Below are positions 33,987 through 43,731 of a DNA stretch of 64,000 nt, in pieces; position 1 is the first letter of the stretch; every line of letters begins with the position of its first letter. The notes beneath the pieces are model-generated. The model made no database searches. It worked only from the letters and a program-made list of their open reading frames with translations, and had not been told where the DNA came from. Position numbers and translations under genes: made by a program. The stretch is from Erythrobacter sp. SG61-1L (GTDB taxonomy: Bacteria > Pseudomonadota > Alphaproteobacteria > Sphingomonadales > Sphingomonadaceae), in the NCBI RefSeq assembly GCF_001305965.1, contig NZ_JXQC01000003.1:2566861-2630860 (forward strand), given 5' to 3'.

Positions 33987-34121
33987 CCGCTCATCCTGAG
34001 CTTGTCGAAGGACGCGCGCTGACCTTTGAGCCGGGCTCATTCAAGGCGGCCCCCTGGGCTGCTGTTTCCCGTATCGTTGGCCTTCGGCCAGCTTCGCTTC
34101 CGACAAGCTCAGGATGAGCGG
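33987..34121. repeat. Inverted repeat of the GAGCTTGTCG family
   Basis: Arms 33987-34007 (CCGCTCATCCTGAGCTTGTC + G) and 34101-34121 are perfect 21-bp complements 93 bp apart. The same arm sequence recurs at 38997-39059. These arms are widespread between genes in sphingomonads. Confidence 0.85.
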
Positions 34122-34168
34122 GGGTTGGGAGATAATCGTAGGGATGACAAAGCCCCACGCCCCCCAAC

Positions 34169-34200
34169 GAAAAAGGCGGAGCCTTGCGGCCCCGCCCTTC
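34169..34200 (-). terminator. Intrinsic terminator after metK
   Basis: On the minus strand a GC-rich stem of about 10 bp with two weak positions (GGGCGGGGCC / GGCTCCGCCT, loop GCAA) is followed by TTTTTCG, about 25 bp beyond the metK stop. Confidence 0.8.
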
Positions 34201-34221
34201 TCGATCCGATGAGGGACAACC

Positions 34222-35430
34222 TCAGGCCAGTGCGGCCTTGAGGTCTTCCACCAGGTCGGTCTTCTCCCAGGGGAAGAAGTCGCCTTCCGCCTTGCGGCCG
34301 AAATGGCCGTAAGCCGCGGTGGTGCGGTAGATCGGCTTGTTGAGGCCAAGGTGCACGCGGATGCCGCGCGGGGTGAGGCCGCCCAGCTTTTCAATGCCCT
34401 TGATCGCTTCTTCGATCTTGTCGTCGCCCACTGTGCCGGTGCCATGCGTATCGACATAGAGCGAGAGCGGCTTGGACACGCCGATGGCATAGGCCAGCTG
34501 GATCGTGCAGCGCGTGGCGAGGCCTGCGGCGACGATGTTCTTGGCCAGATAGCGGGTGATATAGGCAGCCGAACGGTCCACCTTGGTGGGGTCCTTGCCG
34601 CTGAACGCGCCGCCGCCATGTGGGGCCGCGCCGCCATAGGTATCCACGATGATCTTGCGGCCGGTCAGGCCCGCATCGCCATCCGGTCCGCCAATCTCGA
34701 AACTGCCGGTGGGGTTGATGTGATATTCGGTTTCGTCCGAGAGCAGCTCGGCCGGCAGAATATCGGCCACTACGCCCTTCACATAGGACTTCAGCTCGGC
34801 TTCCTTATCGCCCGTGTCGTAACCCGGCGCGTGCTGGGTGGAAACGACGATGGCGGTGGCGGCCACCGGCTTGCCGTTTTCGAAGCGCAGGGTCACCTGG
34901 CTCTTGGCGTCAGGCTCGAGGAAGGGGGCCGCGCCGGAATGACGGTCAGCCGCCATGCGCTGCAGGATCTTGTGGCTGTAATCCAGCGTGGCAGGCATGA
35001 GATCGGGCGTTTCGTTACAGGCGAAGCCGAACATGATGCCCTGATCGCCCGCGCCTTCATCCTTGTTGCCCGAGGCATCGACGCCCTGGGCAATATGGGC
35101 GGACTGGCCGTGCAGATTGTTTTCGAAGCGCAGGGTCTCCCAGTGGAAGCCTTCCTGCTCGTAACCGATCTCCCGCACGGTGTTACGCACAGTCTTTTCG
35201 ATTTCTTCCAGCGCGCCGGGCGCCCACTGGCCATCTTCGTAAATGCCCTTGCAGCGAATCTCGCCTGCCAGCACCACGAGCTGGGTCGTGGTCAGCGTTT
35301 CGCAGGCGATGCGCGCTTCGGGATCCTTGGACAGGAACAGGTCGACAATCGCATCCGAAATCTGGTCGGACACCTTGTCGGGGTGGCCTTCGGAAACGCT
35401 CTCGGAAGTGAACAGATAATTCGCGCGCAT
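34222..35430 (-). CDS. metK: S-adenosylmethionine synthetase
   Basis: This 402-residue enzyme makes S-adenosylmethionine from methionine and ATP. It starts [20 protein letters not shown], the conserved ATP/methionine site, and contains [19 protein letters not shown] and the P-loop-like [19 protein letters not shown]. Length is typical. GGGAGG precedes the start by about 11 bases. It follows lnt after 51 bp on the same strand and is probably co-transcribed with it. The short leader can form a hairpin around the ribosome site (see findings). Confidence 0.97.
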   Translation of the reverse strand: MRANYLFTSESVSEGHPDKVSDQISDAIVDLFLSKDPEARIACETLTTTQLVVLAGEIRCKGIYEDGQWAPGALEEIEKTVRNTVREIGYEQEGFHWETLRFENNLHGQSAHIAQGVDASGNKDEGAGDQGIMFGFACNETPDLMPATLDYSHKILQRMAADRHSGAAPFLEPDAKSQVTLRFENGKPVAATAIVVSTQHAPGYDTGDKEAELKSYVKGVVADILPAELLSDETEYHINPTGSFEIGGPDGDAGLTGRKIIVDTYGGAAPHGGGAFSGKDPTKVDRSAAYITRYLAKNIVAAGLATRCTIQLAYAIGVSKPLSLYVDTHGTGTVGDDKIEEAIKGIEKLGGLTPRGIRVHLGLNKPIYRTTAAYGHFGRKAEGDFFPWEKTDLVEDLKAALA

Positions 35431-35481
35431 TGAGGCAGAATCCTCCCTTGCCGTAATGTGGCTCTATCAGGCTGGCCGGTC

Positions 35482-37077
35482 CTAACGGCGGCGCAGGCGC
35501 AAGGCAATCGCGGCGATGACGAGCAGCCCCGCCCATGCGAGCGGCAGGCGGTTGCCCATGTGCGAAAACAGCGTGGGCGCAAGGGCCGGGGGCACCAGCC
35601 CGTCCAGCCTGCCGGCCACATGCTGCGGCACATATTCGCGCACTACGCCATGCCCGTCGATCACGCCGCTGATGCCGGTAGTGGTGGCGCGCAGCACAGG
35701 TAGGCCTTCCTCGATCGCCCGCATGCGGGCCTGGGCGAAATGCTGCGGCGGCCCGAAACTGCCGAACCAGCCATCGTTGGATGGGTTGAAGATGTAATCG
35801 GGCCGCTTGTCCGGATCGACGACCGCGCCGGAGAAGATGATCTCGTAGCAGACCTGGATCCCGGCATGGCCCCAGCGCCCCAGATCGAGCGTGCGCGGCC
35901 CCGGCCCCGGCCAGAAATCGATTGCACCGGGCACGAGGCGCGAAAAGCCGATCGGCTCCAGCAGCCAGCGCATCGGCAGATATTCGCCATAGGGCACCAG
36001 ATGGGCCTTGTCGTAACCAGCCACCACTTCGCCCTTGTCGTTCAGCGCGGTCACCGCATTGCGCGCGGCGGCGGCGCGGCCGTGGCGGATTTCCAGATCG
36101 ACCGTGCCGGTCATCAGCAGGCTGTCCGCCCCGATCACCCGCGCAATACGCAGGCGCGCAAGGTGCGGATCGCCGAAGGCGGTCATGCTGTCATAATACC
36201 GCTGCGGATAGCCATCGAGCAGGTAATCCGGCACGCCCGATTCGGGCCACAGCACCAGCCGGTGCTCCCCCGGCTTGCGCGGATAAGTGAGCTGCGCGGT
36301 CCTCTGGAAATTCTGTTCGAAGAAGGGCGATTCGTTGAGCTGTTCCTGCCGGATGTCCGGCTGCACCAGCGTGTAGCGCAAGGTGCCGTCCGCATCGGGC
36401 GGGGCCGGCCAGAGCATCCCGCCCGCCACGGCCACGCCGAGCAGCACCAGCAGCACGAATTTCTTGCGCGCTGCCAGCATCGCGCCCGCGCAACCGAGCA
36501 GCACCGCGAGGCCTGACAGGCCATAAGTGCCCATCCACGGCGCGAGCGCGGCAAGGCCGGGGCGCGAGAAACTGCCCAGCAGCACCATGCCGAAGGGGTT
36601 CCAAGCATAGCCGGTGAAGACCCAGGCCCGCATCCATTCGGTAACGATCCAGCTCGCCCCGAAGGCCAGCGCCAGCGCGATTCCGCCGCCTTTCGGCGTC
36701 ATCAAACGGGCGCCGAGTGCGGCAAGGCCCGGATAGATCGCGAGATAGAGGGACAGCAGCGGAACCGCTGCCCAGCCGAGAATCACCGGCATTTCAGCCT
36801 GATAGGTAAAGGCCGTGGCAATCCAGTTATTGCCGAAAGTGAAGTGGGCGAAGCCGAACAACCAGCCGAGCAGGAACGCCTCTCGGCGGCCTTCAACGTC
36901 CCCCAACAGCAGCACAAAGCCGCCTATCGCCAGCAGAGCCAGCGGCCACAGGCCCAGAGGCTGGAACCCCATGGCGGAAAGCAGGCCAAGCGCGAGTACC
37001 GCGAATCGTCTGCGCCGCGAGGGACGCTCGATCTCGCGGGCCAGAATCACGCGCTGCGATGTCAGCTCTGACTTCAT
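35482..37077 (-). CDS. lnt: Apolipoprotein N-acyltransferase
   Basis: This 531-residue inner-membrane enzyme adds the third acyl chain to bacterial lipoproteins. About six N-terminal membrane helices are followed by a nitrilase-type periplasmic domain with Glu279 (LWPESG), Lys357 (GYDKAHLVPYGEYLP) and Cys410 (GIQVCYEIIF) as catalytic triad, then a final C-terminal helix and a polyarginine end. All key residues are present. The several lipoproteins in this window are likely substrates. It lies upstream of metK on the same strand. Confidence 0.95.
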   Translation of the reverse strand: MKSELTSQRVILAREIERPSRRRRFAVLALGLLSAMGFQPLGLWPLALLAIGGFVLLLGDVEGRREAFLLGWLFGFAHFTFGNNWIATAFTYQAEMPVILGWAAVPLLSLYLAIYPGLAALGARLMTPKGGGIALALAFGASWIVTEWMRAWVFTGYAWNPFGMVLLGSFSRPGLAALAPWMGTYGLSGLAVLLGCAGAMLAARKKFVLLVLLGVAVAGGMLWPAPPDADGTLRYTLVQPDIRQEQLNESPFFEQNFQRTAQLTYPRKPGEHRLVLWPESGVPDYLLDGYPQRYYDSMTAFGDPHLARLRIARVIGADSLLMTGTVDLEIRHGRAAAARNAVTALNDKGEVVAGYDKAHLVPYGEYLPMRWLLEPIGFSRLVPGAIDFWPGPGPRTLDLGRWGHAGIQVCYEIIFSGAVVDPDKRPDYIFNPSNDGWFGSFGPPQHFAQARMRAIEEGLPVLRATTTGISGVIDGHGVVREYVPQHVAGRLDGLVPPALAPTLFSHMGNRLPLAWAGLLVIAAIALRLRRR

Positions 37078-37189
37078 GGGCGTGGCATGTGGCCTGCCCC
37101 GGCAAACGGCGCAAGCGCCATTGCCGGGCAGTCACAAGCCGCGCGGATTTGGAACCCCGCCTTCCCGGACCGGAAGGGCGGAAGAAGGG

Positions 37190-37888
37190 TCAGCCGACCG
37201 CTTCGAGTTCCTGATCGCCACCGCTGCTGCGGGCACGAGTGGTGCGGCGGCGGCGCGGCGCGGGCGCAGGTGCGGCTTCTTCCGCATCGGCGGCCGGAGC
37301 CTCGTCCGAATCGTCGCGCCCGATCGCGGGCGGTAGGGCCGCCGGATCGAGACCGCCGGAATGTTCCGCTTCGCCATCGGACGCCTTGGGCGCGCGTTCC
37401 TTGCGCGGCCGGCGCGGCTTGGGCTGGCGGGCCGGGCGCGTGAACGGATTGTCCGCCGGCTCGTATTCCTCGCCCTCGCTTGCCTCGGCGGCAATGTCTT
37501 CGGCGACGGAATCGCGTTCATCGGCGGAATCCTCGGCCTGCTGCTCTTCGCGGCGGCCACGATCCTGACGGGGAGCGCGATCATATTCGTCGTCGAAGTA
37601 ATCCTCGTCGTCGCCCCGGTCGCGATCCTGATGGCGCGAGCGCTGCTCGTCCTTCAGGGCGCGGCTGTCGGCGATCACGCGGAAATAGTGATCGGCGAAT
37701 TGCAGGTAATATTCGGCCTGCACCCGGTCGCCGTTCATCGAGGCGTCGTGAGCAAGCTTCTTGTACTTTTCAAGCAGCTGCGGAGCGTTGCCGCGTGCGC
37801 GGCTGTCGATCCGGTTGAGCTGACCCCCGCCTTGCGAGCGGTTATTACCGCGGCCTCGGCGACGGTTATTATTGCGATTGTTACTCAA
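37190..37888 (-). CDS. DUF4167 domain protein
   Basis: This 232-residue protein begins with an Asn/Arg/Gly-rich segment (MSNNRNNNRRRGRGNNRSQG), then the DUF4167 core (residues 26-75: RARGNAPQLLEKYKKLAHDA, GDRVQAEYYLQFADHYFRVI), and a long charged, disordered tail alternating acidic and Arg/Pro-rich stretches. The basic N terminus suggests nucleic-acid binding. It lies downstream of prmC and prfA on the same strand, a conserved alphaproteobacterial order that hints at a role linked to translation. No function has been shown for the family to my knowledge. Confidence 0.85.
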   Translation of the reverse strand: MSNNRNNNRRRGRGNNRSQGGGQLNRIDSRARGNAPQLLEKYKKLAHDASMNGDRVQAEYYLQFADHYFRVIADSRALKDEQRSRHQDRDRGDDEDYFDDEYDRAPRQDRGRREEQQAEDSADERDSVAEDIAAEASEGEEYEPADNPFTRPARQPKPRRPRKERAPKASDGEAEHSGGLDPAALPPAIGRDDSDEAPAADAEEAAPAPAPRRRRTTRARSSGGDQELEAVG

Positions 37889-38097
37889 GGGAATTCACTT
37901 CCTCAGCTAGACCGCCCATGCATGAGATTGCGCGGCAGTCGCATGACCCCTCGCCACGGCACGCTTTTCGCGCATCCGTGGTCCCTCCACCTGCATGCAG
38001 ACCGGGTGTCACCCCGCGCGCCATACGCAAATGTTGGAGCAGGGCAGACAGGTGGGAATTTGCGTCCAACTGCCGACCTTGGCTTTTTGCCTAGCTC

Positions 38098-38952
38098 CTA
38101 AGCGGAGCATTGCCAAGCGCAAAAACGCAAGAGCAGTGCGCGTGGCCTTCCGGCGAGGTCTTCATGCAACACGGCCGAAAATCCGGCCTTTTCAGCCAAT
38201 TGCCTTACCGGCTCGGCCTGGGTCCGGCCGATTTCAAGAACGGCTATCCCATCTGGAGACAAAAGTTTCGGCAATTGGGGCACCAGCACGCGGTAATCGT
38301 CCAGCCCATCCGGCCCGGCGAACAGCGCGCCCGAAGGCTCGAACTCCCGTACCGACGGAGCCAGTTCGGCCTCCGATTCTACATAGGGAGGGTTGGCCAG
38401 AATACAATCGAACCGCCCCAGCCCTTCGTCCCAGCCCGGCTGCGTCCAGTCGCGCTTTTCCATGCGGGCGCGCGCGCCAAGCCCCAGCCTTTCCGCATTG
38501 GCGCTGGCCATGGCCAAGGCCCCTTCGGACCGGTCGATCCCCAGGCCTGCGGCATCAGGCCGCTCGGCCAGCACGCTGAGCAGCAGGGCGCCCGAACCGA
38601 CACCGCAATCGAGCGCGCGCGTGGGCGCCGGGCATGCGGAGAGGGCGGCATCCACGATGGTCTCGCTATCCCCACGCGGGATCAGCACGTCCGGACTCAC
38701 AAGGAAGTCCCGCCCGTAAAATTCCTGATGGCCGGTGATATAGGCCACCGGCTCCTGCCCCGCGCGCCGCTCCACGAGGGGGGCAAAGCCTTCCGGCACA
38801 GCGTCGCGCATATGGCGCAGCAACAGGTCCGACCGACTGACGCCCAGCGCATGGGCCATCAGGACTTCGGCATCGAGCCTTGTTGTGTCGCTGGTCGATT
38901 CGAGGCGTTGGGCAGCCTCGCGGATGGCCTGGGCGATGGTGATGGAGGTCAT
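38098..38952 (-). CDS. prmC: Release factor glutamine methyltransferase
   Basis: This 284-residue SAM-dependent enzyme methylates the Gln of the GGQ motif in release factors. The methyltransferase core has ALDCGVGSGALLL (SAM site) and NPPY at 187-190, which binds the target Gln. The substrate-region segment reads LIPRGDSETIV where many homologues have IPRPETE, a mild variation. It lies downstream of its substrate gene prfA, separated by an inverted repeat of about 60 bp. Confidence 0.93.
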   Translation of the reverse strand: MTSITIAQAIREAAQRLESTSDTTRLDAEVLMAHALGVSRSDLLLRHMRDAVPEGFAPLVERRAGQEPVAYITGHQEFYGRDFLVSPDVLIPRGDSETIVDAALSACPAPTRALDCGVGSGALLLSVLAERPDAAGLGIDRSEGALAMASANAERLGLGARARMEKRDWTQPGWDEGLGRFDCILANPPYVESEAELAPSVREFEPSGALFAGPDGLDDYRVLVPQLPKLLSPDGIAVLEIGRTQAEPVRQLAEKAGFSAVLHEDLAGRPRALLLRFCAWQCSA

Positions 38953-38996
38953 GGGTGGCGCGCAGAACCGGTTATTGGGCTGATGTTGCGCGCGTG

Positions 38997-39059
38997 CTTC
39001 GACAAGCTCAGCATGAGCGGAATATGTGCCAGAACCCGCTCAGCCTGAGCTTGTCGAAG
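38997..39059. repeat. Inverted repeat of the GAGCTTGTCG family between prfA and prmC
   Basis: Arms 38997-39020 and 39036-39059 (24 bp each, two mismatches) are separated by 15 bp. It is the same family as 33987-34121. It could form a strong hairpin in the prfA-prmC transcript. Confidence 0.85.
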
Positions 39060-39090
39060 GCCACACGCAACCCCTGCCCAACCCCTCACC

Positions 39091-40161
39091 TCACTCCCCC
39101 AGGGCCGCCAGCCGCTTCGCCTCATCCTCGGCGATCAGCGCGTCGACCAGTTCCCCCAGCCCCGGCCCTTCGAGCACTTCATTGAGCTTGTGGAGGGTCA
39201 GACCGATTCGGTGATCGGTCACTCGGCCTTGCGGGAAATTATAGGTGCGGATGCGTTCGGAACGGTCGCCCGAACCGACCATGGCCTTGCGCGCCTCGGC
39301 CTCGGCGCCCTGCGCCTCGTCGCGCATTTTCTCGTAGAGGCGGGCGCGCAGCACCTGCATCGCCTTGGCCTTGTTCTTGTGCTGGCTGCGCTCGTCCTGG
39401 CAGATCACCACCAGGCCAGTTGGCAGGTGAGTGATGCGCACGGCCGAATCGGTGGTGTTCACATGCTGCCCGCCCGCGCCCGATGCGCGATAGATGTCGA
39501 TCTTGAGATCCTTGTCATCGATCTGCACATCGACTTCGCTCGGCTCGGGCAGCACGGCCACAGTCGCGGCGGAAGTATGAATGCGCCCGCCGCTTTCGGT
39601 AACCGGCACGCGCTGCACACGGTGGACGCCGCTTTCGAACTTCAATTTGGCGAACACGCCCTGCCCGGCGACATTGGCCACCACTTCCTTGAAGCCGCCA
39701 ATATCGGAGGCATTGGCGCTGATCATCTCCACTCGCCAGCCCTGTTCGGCGGCATAGCGTTCATACATGCGATAGAGATCGGCGGCGAACAAAGCGGCTT
39801 CGTCCCCGCCCGTGCCCGCGCGGATTTCCAGCATGGCCGGGCGGCTGTCGGCCACGTCGCGCGGCAGCATGGCGATGGCAAGGCGGTGTTCCGCCTCGGG
39901 CAGTTCCGCTTTCAGCCGGGTGACTTCTTCCTCGGCCAGCACGCGCATTTCCGGATCGGGATCGTCCAGCCGTTCCAGCTCGGCCAGTTCGCCGCGCATG
40001 GTGCGCACCTGCTCGGCCACGCGGGCTACCGGCTCCAGCTCCGCATAGTCGCGGCTGGCAGAGACGAAGGCGTCGCCTTCAAGCTGGCCCGACGCAAGGC
40101 GCGCCTCCAGCTCGGCAAAACGGTTCGCGATCTGGGCGAGGCGGTCGTTTGGGATGGTCAT
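39091..40161 (-). CDS. prfA: Peptide chain release factor 1
   Basis: This 356-residue factor ends translation at UAA and UAG. It has GGQ at 230-232 in the peptidyl-transferase loop and PVT at 186-188, the RF1-type codon-recognition tripeptide (P-A/V-T), which separates it from RF2. It is followed by prmC and DUF4167. Confidence 0.96.
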   Translation of the reverse strand: MTIPNDRLAQIANRFAELEARLASGQLEGDAFVSASRDYAELEPVARVAEQVRTMRGELAELERLDDPDPEMRVLAEEEVTRLKAELPEAEHRLAIAMLPRDVADSRPAMLEIRAGTGGDEAALFAADLYRMYERYAAEQGWRVEMISANASDIGGFKEVVANVAGQGVFAKLKFESGVHRVQRVPVTESGGRIHTSAATVAVLPEPSEVDVQIDDKDLKIDIYRASGAGGQHVNTTDSAVRITHLPTGLVVICQDERSQHKNKAKAMQVLRARLYEKMRDEAQGAEAEARKAMVGSGDRSERIRTYNFPQGRVTDHRIGLTLHKLNEVLEGPGLGELVDALIAEDEAKRLAALGE

Positions 40162-40181
40162 GCCGTCGCCCCACTCAATCT

Positions 40182-40267
40182 GTCATGCCGGACCTGTTCC
40201 GGCATCCGGCTTCCTGCTTCACTCGGCATGGAAAGGCAGCTGGACCCCGGAACAAGTCCGGGGTGAC
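40182..40267. repeat. Inverted intergenic repeat between hisS and prfA
   Basis: Arms 40182-40207 (GTCATGCCGGACCTGTTCCG...) and 40242-40267 are approximate complements, matching at most positions (for example CCGGAACA.GTCCGG). Each arm is itself palindromic. It resembles the other GTCAT-ended elements in the window. Confidence 0.7.
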
Positions 40268-40291
40268 GGAAACGGGAATTGCCCAGCCGAT

Positions 40292-41542
40292 TCATTCCGC
40301 CGGGCCGCGCCAGTCATGGCCTGCCAGCACGCCTTCGATCGCCACTTCATCGCCACCGGTGATGCGCAGGCGATGTGCGGTTGCGCCATTGTCCACCGAC
40401 AGGGCGAGGATCGCCTGCGGTTCCTGCTTCACGGCCTTGTCGAAACGCTTGCGGGGCGAACCGCTGGCGAGCAGGTCGGCCGCAATGCCGCTGCGACGCA
40501 GGGCAGAAGTAACGCCGATGCCGTCCTGCAGCACGGCATCGTTTTCCACCACGACGATCACCTCTGCCGCGGCCTCGCCCACTTCCCCCACCAGCATCGC
40601 CAGCCGCTCGATCCCTGCGGCCCAGCCCACGGCAGGCGTCGGCGCGCCGCCGAGGCTCTCCATCAGGCCGTCATAGCGCCCGCCGCCCAGCACGGTGCCC
40701 TGTGCGCCCAGCCGGTCGGTGATGAATTCGAAGGCGGTGTGGCGGTAATAGTCCAGCCCGCGCACCAGCGCCGGGTTCCGGCTCCATGCCACGCCTGCCG
40801 CATCCAGCACCGAAGTGACGGCGCCGAAGAAGTCCTGCGCTTCGCCGGACAGGAACTGGTCGATCTGCGGGGCGTCCGCCACGAAGGCCTTGTCCCGCTC
40901 GTCCTTGGAATCGAGGATGCGCAGGGGGTTCTTTTCCAGCCGGTCCTGGCTGTCTTCCGAAAGGCTGGTCTTCACATCGCGGAAATAGGCCACCAGCGCG
41001 CTGCGCCATGCCTCGCGGCTGTCGGAATCTCCCAGCGTGTTGAGGTTGAGCGTAACGCCATCGGAGATGCCGAGTTCCTTCAGCAGCTGGTCGGCCATCA
41101 CCAGCAATTCCACATCGGCCTGCGGTTCGGCCGCGCCGATGATTTCCGCATCGATCTGGTGGAACTGGCGATAGCGGCCCTTTTGCGGGCGCTCGTAACG
41201 GAACAGCGGGCCATGAGTGGCCACTTTCAGCGGGGCATATTGCTGCCAGCCATCGGTGAGATAGGCGCGCGCGATGCCGGCGGTGAATTCCGGCCGCAGG
41301 GTCAGCGATTCCCCGCCGCGATCCTCGAAGGAATACATTTCCTTGGAGACCACGTCGGTCGTCTCGCCGATGGAGCGGCTGAACACTTCCGTCTTTTCGA
41401 ACACGGGCATTTCCACCCGGCGGAAGCGATAGAGCTTGCGCACGCGTTCGAAGGTTTCAACCACATGGGCGAAGGCCTCGGCCTCGGCGCCGAAAATGTC
41501 CTGTGTGCCCCTGATCGGGCGGGGTGTTTCGATCTTTGCCAT
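40292..41542 (-). CDS. hisS: Histidine-tRNA ligase
   Basis: This 416-residue class II synthetase has motif 2 ([33 protein letters not shown]), the histidine-specific [15 protein letters not shown] and [14 protein letters not shown] (motif 3 region), and a C-terminal anticodon-binding domain. It charges tRNA-His. It is upstream of prfA on the same strand. Confidence 0.96.
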   Translation of the reverse strand: MAKIETPRPIRGTQDIFGAEAEAFAHVVETFERVRKLYRFRRVEMPVFEKTEVFSRSIGETTDVVSKEMYSFEDRGGESLTLRPEFTAGIARAYLTDGWQQYAPLKVATHGPLFRYERPQKGRYRQFHQIDAEIIGAAEPQADVELLVMADQLLKELGISDGVTLNLNTLGDSDSREAWRSALVAYFRDVKTSLSEDSQDRLEKNPLRILDSKDERDKAFVADAPQIDQFLSGEAQDFFGAVTSVLDAAGVAWSRNPALVRGLDYYRHTAFEFITDRLGAQGTVLGGGRYDGLMESLGGAPTPAVGWAAGIERLAMLVGEVGEAAAEVIVVVENDAVLQDGIGVTSALRRSGIAADLLASGSPRKRFDKAVKQEPQAILALSVDNGATAHRLRITGGDEVAIEGVLAGHDWRGPAE

Positions 41543-41613
41543 TGCGGGCGGCCTTTAAGCCCCGCGCGTGGGCGGCGCAATCTTTGCGCGGCACCGAAGT
41601 GCCGGGGGAAAGT

Positions 41614-41695
41614 CATTGCGAGGGGTCGGGGCGGGCGGTGGAACCGGATTTGGAGTGACCCTATCCGATCCGCGCGGGCCCCGCCCCTCGCAATG
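41614..41695. repeat. Inverted intergenic repeat of the CATTGCGAG family
   Basis: Arms CATTGCGAGGGG (41614-41625) and CCCCTCGCAATG (41684-41695) are perfect 12-bp complements; the element lies between the LLM oxidoreductase gene and hisS. Confidence 0.75.
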
Positions 41696-41711
41696 GCAGC
41701 GGACTAGCCCC

Positions 41712-42821
41712 CTACTCCGCTGCTTGGAGGAAGCGATCGTCGATATCGACGTCTGCTTCCCAGCTCTTGATCTCGGGCAGCACCTTCTCGGCGAAGAGGT
41801 GCATGTTCTTGCGTGCTTCATCCAGCGGCATGCCGCCGTAATAGACATGGGGGAAGAAGCCCTGCGGCTTGTAGATTTCCTTCAGTTCCCACATCCGGTC
41901 GAGGATCATCTGCGGGGTGCCGGTAACGGCGCCCTTGGAGAAATCCTCCACATAGGGTTCGACCTGTTCGGGGGTGAGCACCATCTTCTCGTAATGCTCG
42001 TAACCCTTGATGTGCGGGAACTTGCCCGGCGTATCGAGGCCGTAGTTCCTGATCGCGGCGCGCATCGTGTGGGCGAGATATTTCCGGCCCTGTTCCTCCG
42101 CGAATTCCGCGCTTTCATCGATATAATAATTGCCGCCGAGCATGGGGGGCGGGGGCGCGCTGTCCGGCCCGTTCACTTCCTTCCACACTTCGGTGTATTT
42201 GTCGGGCGGCACATCCTTGCCGCGCTGCGGCAACATCAGGATCATGTTGCCGCAGCCCAGCTTGGCCGCCGTGTACATCGAATTGCCCGAGAGCGATCCG
42301 CAGAACTTGCGGCCCTCGAAGCTCTTGATCGGGCCGGGATGCAATTCGCGCCGGGGGATGGTGCCATAGGCGCCCTCACCCTCCAGCACGCCGGTTTCCA
42401 ACGCGGGGATCACTGCCTCCAGAATGTCGGTGTAAAGCTGGCGGCTCAGGTTCTGGTCGATCCCCAGCCCGGTGAATTCATGGTGGGCCAGCCCGCCGCC
42501 GAAGCCCAGGATGGCGCGCCCGCCGGACAGAATATCCAGATTGATGATCTTTTCGGCCAGCCGCGCCGGATTGTGCCAGGGCACGATGATGCACTGCGTG
42601 CCCAGCTTCACATGCTTCGTCTTGGCGGCGATGTAGGTGAGGAGCTGCAGCGGATCGTTCGACATCGAATAGTCGGAGAAATGGTGCTCGGTGATCCACA
42701 CCGAATCGAACCCCAGTTCTTCCGCCATGACGAGGTTTTCGACTTCTTCCCGCACGAAACGGGCATCGTCATATGCCGTGCCACGCTGATGCGCGAAACC
42801 GCTGGCCAGGCCAACATGCAT
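41712..42821 (-). CDS. LLM-class (luciferase-like) flavin-dependent oxidoreductase
   Basis: This 369-residue protein has the bacterial luciferase-like TIM-barrel features: ENLVMAEELGFDSVWITEHH, then FSDYSMSNDPLQLLTYIAAK and GRAILGFGGGLAHHEF. Such enzymes use reduced FMN or F420 for monooxygenation of varied substrates. Alphaproteobacteria usually use FMNH2 supplied by a separate reductase, which is not seen here. The C-terminal segment with YGGMPLDEARKNMHLFAEKV is typical of LLM proteins in sphingomonad aromatic and terpenoid degraders. The substrate cannot be inferred. Confidence 0.85.
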   Translation of the reverse strand: MHVGLASGFAHQRGTAYDDARFVREEVENLVMAEELGFDSVWITEHHFSDYSMSNDPLQLLTYIAAKTKHVKLGTQCIIVPWHNPARLAEKIINLDILSGGRAILGFGGGLAHHEFTGLGIDQNLSRQLYTDILEAVIPALETGVLEGEGAYGTIPRRELHPGPIKSFEGRKFCGSLSGNSMYTAAKLGCGNMILMLPQRGKDVPPDKYTEVWKEVNGPDSAPPPPMLGGNYYIDESAEFAEEQGRKYLAHTMRAAIRNYGLDTPGKFPHIKGYEHYEKMVLTPEQVEPYVEDFSKGAVTGTPQMILDRMWELKEIYKPQGFFPHVYYGGMPLDEARKNMHLFAEKVLPEIKSWEADVDIDDRFLQAAE

Positions 42822-43097
42822 TCCAACTCTCCTCTGCCCGTACCCTGGAGCCCTTTTGCGGGCCTCTCAGGTTAAGACTCGGCTTTTGCCGGTCATTGAT
42901 TTTTCACTAGAGTGCCAATTTCTGGCCTCGCAGGCAATTGGTTACTTTCAACAGGGAATTGCCCCCTCGCCTTTCGGTCCGTGCTGGGCTAACGGCGCGG
43001 CTCACGCAGAAGGGCACAAGCCCTCGCAAAATGGACAGGATGCCGCTTCGTGGCCCCGGGCAGGGCCGTCAGCAGAATCGCGGAAAAAAGAGCACAC

Positions 43098-43637
43098 ATG
43101 CGTATCGATCTGATCCCTACCGGCGACAATCCGCCTGAAAGCCTCAACGTCATCATCGAGGTGCCGACCGGCGGCGAGCCCGTGAAATACGAGTTCGACA
43201 AGGCATCGGGCGCCCTGTTCGTGGACCGCATCCTGCATACGCCGATGCGCTATCCCGCCAATTACGGCTTCGTGCCGCACACGCTTTCGCCCGATGGCGA
43301 TCCGCTGGACGCGCTGGTGATCTCGCGCAGCCCGTTCATCCCCGGCTGCGTCGTGCGCGCGCGCCCCATCGGCGTGCTGAAGCTGGAAGACGAAGCCGGC
43401 GGCGACGAGAAGCTGGTCTGCGTGCCGGTGGACACGACCTTCCCCTATTACTCGGACGTGGGCGAGCGGCAGGATCTGCCCTCGATCGTGCTCCAGCAGA
43501 TCGAGCACTTCTTCAAGCACTACAAGGATCTGGAATCCGAAAAGTGGGTCCGCATCGGCGCCTGGGGCGACGCTGCCGAAGCACGCCAGATCGTGCTGGA
43601 AGCGATCGAACGCGCCAAGGAAGCCAAGGGCGCCTGA
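43098..43637 (+). CDS. ppa: Inorganic pyrophosphatase, family I
   Basis: This 179-residue cytosolic enzyme hydrolyses pyrophosphate and so pulls biosynthetic reactions forward. It contains the family I metal-binding signature in SPDGDPLDALVIS and the upstream MRYPANYGFVPHT. The ATG at 43098 gives the normal MRIDLIPTGDNPPES start; the frame extends to 43050 without support. It is divergent from the LLM oxidoreductase gene over about 275 bp. Confidence 0.96.
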   Translation: MRIDLIPTGDNPPESLNVIIEVPTGGEPVKYEFDKASGALFVDRILHTPMRYPANYGFVPHTLSPDGDPLDALVISRSPFIPGCVVRARPIGVLKLEDEAGGDEKLVCVPVDTTFPYYSDVGERQDLPSIVLQQIEHFFKHYKDLESEKWVRIGAWGDAAEARQIVLEAIERAKEAKGA

Positions 43638-43675
43638 CGCAAGTTTGCGCTGGCGCACCCCGCCACCGTGATCTA

Positions 43676-43697
43676 GCCCTCCCTTTCGGGGGAGGGC
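43676..43697. terminator. Hairpin after ppa
   Basis: A perfect 8-bp stem (GCCCTCCC / GGGAGGGC) with a TTTCGG loop lies 39 bp after the ppa stop and 35 bp before the MATE gene. It has no T-run, so it may only attenuate. Confidence 0.5.
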
Positions 43698-43731
43698 CGG
43701 GCAGGTGGCGCGAGGGGCGAACAGGGTAAGC

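Noticed and set aside
33456-34117. Open frames of 162-205 codons on both strands over the candidate RNA and repeats
   Set aside because: No ribosome site, Arg/Pro/Ala-rich composition on both strands, and they run through the inverted repeats (giving the typical RRREP and SRLRGNDE peptides of translated repeats).
42910-42918. GAGTGCCAA, a perfect CIRCE half-site, upstream of ppa
   Set aside because: There is no TTGGCACTC partner nine bases upstream; a single half-site occurs by chance.
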